Shown here: one piece after another, positions 14,535 through 15,652 of the stretch
How the letters are laid out: each line of letters starts with the position of its first letter
Numbering within the stretch: the stretch's first letter is position 1
From: Acidimicrobiia bacterium
Lineage (GTDB): Bacteria; Actinomycetota; Acidimicrobiia; IMCC26256; JAENVU01
NCBI GenBank assembly: GCA_016650415.1
Contig: JAENVU010000029.1
Coordinates: forward strand, 1-15,652
DNA length: 15,652 nucleotides
Reading direction: 5' to 3'
Position numbers and translations under genes: made by a program
Notes under the pieces: generated by a model
Told to the model about the DNA's origin: nothing
The model's database searches: none
The model's input: only the letters and a program-made list of their open reading frames with translations

Positions 14535-14885
14535 ATGGCGCAGTTGGCAAGTGGAACGACCGTGTTCACCTCGGGACCGGTGCAGGGCATCTGGCGGATG
14601 ATGCGAACCCCCGATGATGTGCTCGCGTTGATGGATACCGGCGCCGACGGGGTGGTCGCCGGCGTGCAGGACGCGGGGGCGACCTTCCTGGCTCCGATCT
14701 TCGACGAGTTGACCGCGGTGGTCTGCATGTCGGGGACCCCGTCGAGCCACATCGGGATCGTGAGCCGGGAGTACCACGTGCCGTGTGTCATGGCGACGGC
14801 GTTCGCCGACGGTCTGCCCGACGACGGTGCGTTGGTCGAAGTCGACTGCACCAACGACGTCGGCGTCGTCCGGGCACCGGCCTGA
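14535..14885 (+). CDS. Stand-alone PEP-utilising enzyme mobile (phosphohistidine swivel) domain protein
   Basis: This 116-residue protein consists only of the swivelling phosphohistidine domain found in PPDK, PEP synthase and Enzyme I. The signature GTPSSHIGIVSREYHVPCVMA has H72 where the phosphorylated histidine lies in those enzymes (GGxTSHAAIVAREL-like). The N-terminal half (GPVQGIWRMMRTPDD, GADGVVAGVQDAGATFLAPIF) matches the preceding beta-helix core. The ATP-grasp domain and PEP/pyruvate barrel are absent and no partner carrying them is in the window. Phenylphosphate synthase is a known case of such a domain split over separate subunits. The downstream gene starts 17 bp after the stop with a good ribosome site, so they form an operon. 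Confidence 0.85.
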   Translation: MAQLASGTTVFTSGPVQGIWRMMRTPDDVLALMDTGADGVVAGVQDAGATFLAPIFDELTAVVCMSGTPSSHIGIVSREYHVPCVMATAFADGLPDDGALVEVDCTNDVGVVRAPA

Positions 14886-14902
14886 ACCACGGAGGGGAAG
14901 CA

Positions 14903-15652
14903 ATGGACAAGGACGCCGTCAACGAGTGGTTGCGGTTTCACGGGCGGATCTCCGGCGCGATGACCGCCGAGCGCACCGCACTCGAATCGGCGTTGATCCC
15001 GGTGACGGCCTACATCCTCGTCGCGTGTGTCGAGGCCTATCGCCGCTATCCCGCGATGATGAACGAGATCGCGGCCGCCCGTCCGCCGGCCGAACTGGGT
15101 GCGCAGGGTCGGCAACCGGGCAACCAGATCGACGCGGTGCACCTGTGGTCGATCGCGAACCTGCCGCTGGTGATCCGGCAGGCGCTCGAGCCGTTCGGGC
15201 TGCTCGACCCCGCGGATGATCTCGAGCGACTGAGCACGATCTTCGACTTCTGGGCGCCCGCCGCGTTGAGCTTCCGAGGCGACGGCCACCACCAGGCCTG
15301 GGATGCGGGCCTCGTGGTTCCCCGGTACGGCCCCGCGGTGATGGACGAACTGGTCGCGGGAGCGGTGCCCGTGACCGACGACGCCACCCGCCGCCAGATT
15401 GCCAAGACCAACGCGCTGCTGACGTCGTACCTCTTCCTTCTCTACTTCGACACGCGCGCCGGGTATCAGGACACCGGTCCGAATCCGTTGCCCGACGGTC
15501 GCACGGTGTTGGTGCGGGACTTCAACGAGTTCGGCGTCGGCTACTTCCCGTGGAGTGTCGAGGTGGGCGCCGGTCTGGCGCATTCCAACCTGACGTGCGC
15601 CTTCGTTCTCGACGGCGTCCACGTGACCGCCAACGACTGGGGCACGTCGACC
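14903..15652 (+). CDS. Unrecognised protein, partial at the right edge
   Basis: An open frame of 250 codons reaches the window end without a stop. The ATG at 14903 has GGAGGGG (14891-14897) as a strong ribosome site, 5-7 bases upstream. The visible part has a helical N-terminus with a short hydrophobic stretch (LIPVTAYILVACVEAY, about 31-46), a middle with HLWSIANLPLVIRQAL and FDFWAPAALSF, aromatic-rich SYLFLLYFDTRAGYQD (about 178-193), and a later section rich in beta-prone residues (FNEFGVGYFPWSVEVGAGL). I see no ATP-grasp, kinase or PEP-binding motif and no signal peptide. Gene order ties it to the swivel-domain protein; its role as a phosphorylation partner or substrate is conjecture. Confidence 0.75.
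   Translation, partial: MDKDAVNEWLRFHGRISGAMTAERTALESALIPVTAYILVACVEAYRRYPAMMNEIAAARPPAELGAQGRQPGNQIDAVHLWSIANLPLVIRQALEPFGLLDPADDLERLSTIFDFWAPAALSFRGDGHHQAWDAGLVVPRYGPAVMDELVAGAVPVTDDATRRQIAKTNALLTSYLFLLYFDTRAGYQDTGPNPLPDGRTVLVRDFNEFGVGYFPWSVEVGAGLAHSNLTCAFVLDGVHVTANDWGTST

Noticed and set aside
14496..14903. Extension of the regulator-like gene to 14903
   Set aside because: The extra region is antisense to the swivel-domain gene and is His/Arg-rich; GTG 14495 with an upstream -10 hexamer is more plausible.
1..15652. CRISPR arrays, tRNA/rRNA genes, insertion sequences, phage or plasmid signatures
   Set aside because: No regularly spaced repeats, cloverleaf sequences, transposase or integrase motifs were seen; the window is ordinary core chromosome apart from the right edge.

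Overview
This is a gene-dense, high-GC bacterial chromosome segment with almost no intergenic space and no mobile elements, CRISPR arrays, tRNA or rRNA. The proteins look actinobacterial: a PcrA/UvrD1-type helicase, SucCD and a cytosolic-type malate dehydrogenase. Several genes also seem to start on leaderless mRNAs, with a TAnnnT -10 hexamer 6-8 nt before the start codon. An uncultured or marine Acidimicrobiia-like actinobacterium fits best. That placement is inference from gene content and protein style, not a computed phylogeny.

Layout. Left edge (2-3128): the 3' end of an unknown gene, then pcrA, then a convergent gene for a membrane-anchored protein with a poly-threonine tail. Next (3134-5730) comes a succinyl-CoA block: a cobalamin-binding mutase subunit, sucC and sucD. 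A four-TM membrane protein follows on the minus strand (5752-6174). Then comes purN-purH-folD plus a tiny zinc-ribbon membrane protein (6263-9403). Next are icd, a J-domain protein and mdh (9459-12538), then an ogt-type DNA repair methyltransferase that converges on, and overlaps, an alpha/beta hydrolase gene. The right edge (13932-15652) is a small divergent locus. On the minus strand is a probable winged-helix regulator coupled to the hydrolase. On the plus strand are a free-standing PEP-utilising 'swivelling' histidine domain and an unrecognised protein that runs off the window.

How the genes work together. The central-metabolism genes cover four TCA-cycle functions: NADP-type Icd, both SucCD subunits and Mdh. 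The B12-binding mutase subunit can feed succinyl-CoA into SucCD from methylmalonyl-CoA or a related acyl-CoA. PurN and PurH both consume 10-formyl-tetrahydrofolate and FolD makes it, so that operon groups a cofactor producer with its two consumers in purine synthesis.

The least explained part is the right edge. It has a phosphohistidine swivel domain without its usual ATP-grasp and PEP/pyruvate domains, an unknown partner gene, and a divergent regulator-like gene whose putative promoter lies back to back with it in a 39-bp gap. Other points worth a look are two mutually exclusive hairpins upstream of purN, a 31-codon reading frame bridging sucC and sucD, a possible ligand-less Rieske-like protein, and an unusual phosphate-loop residue in PurN.
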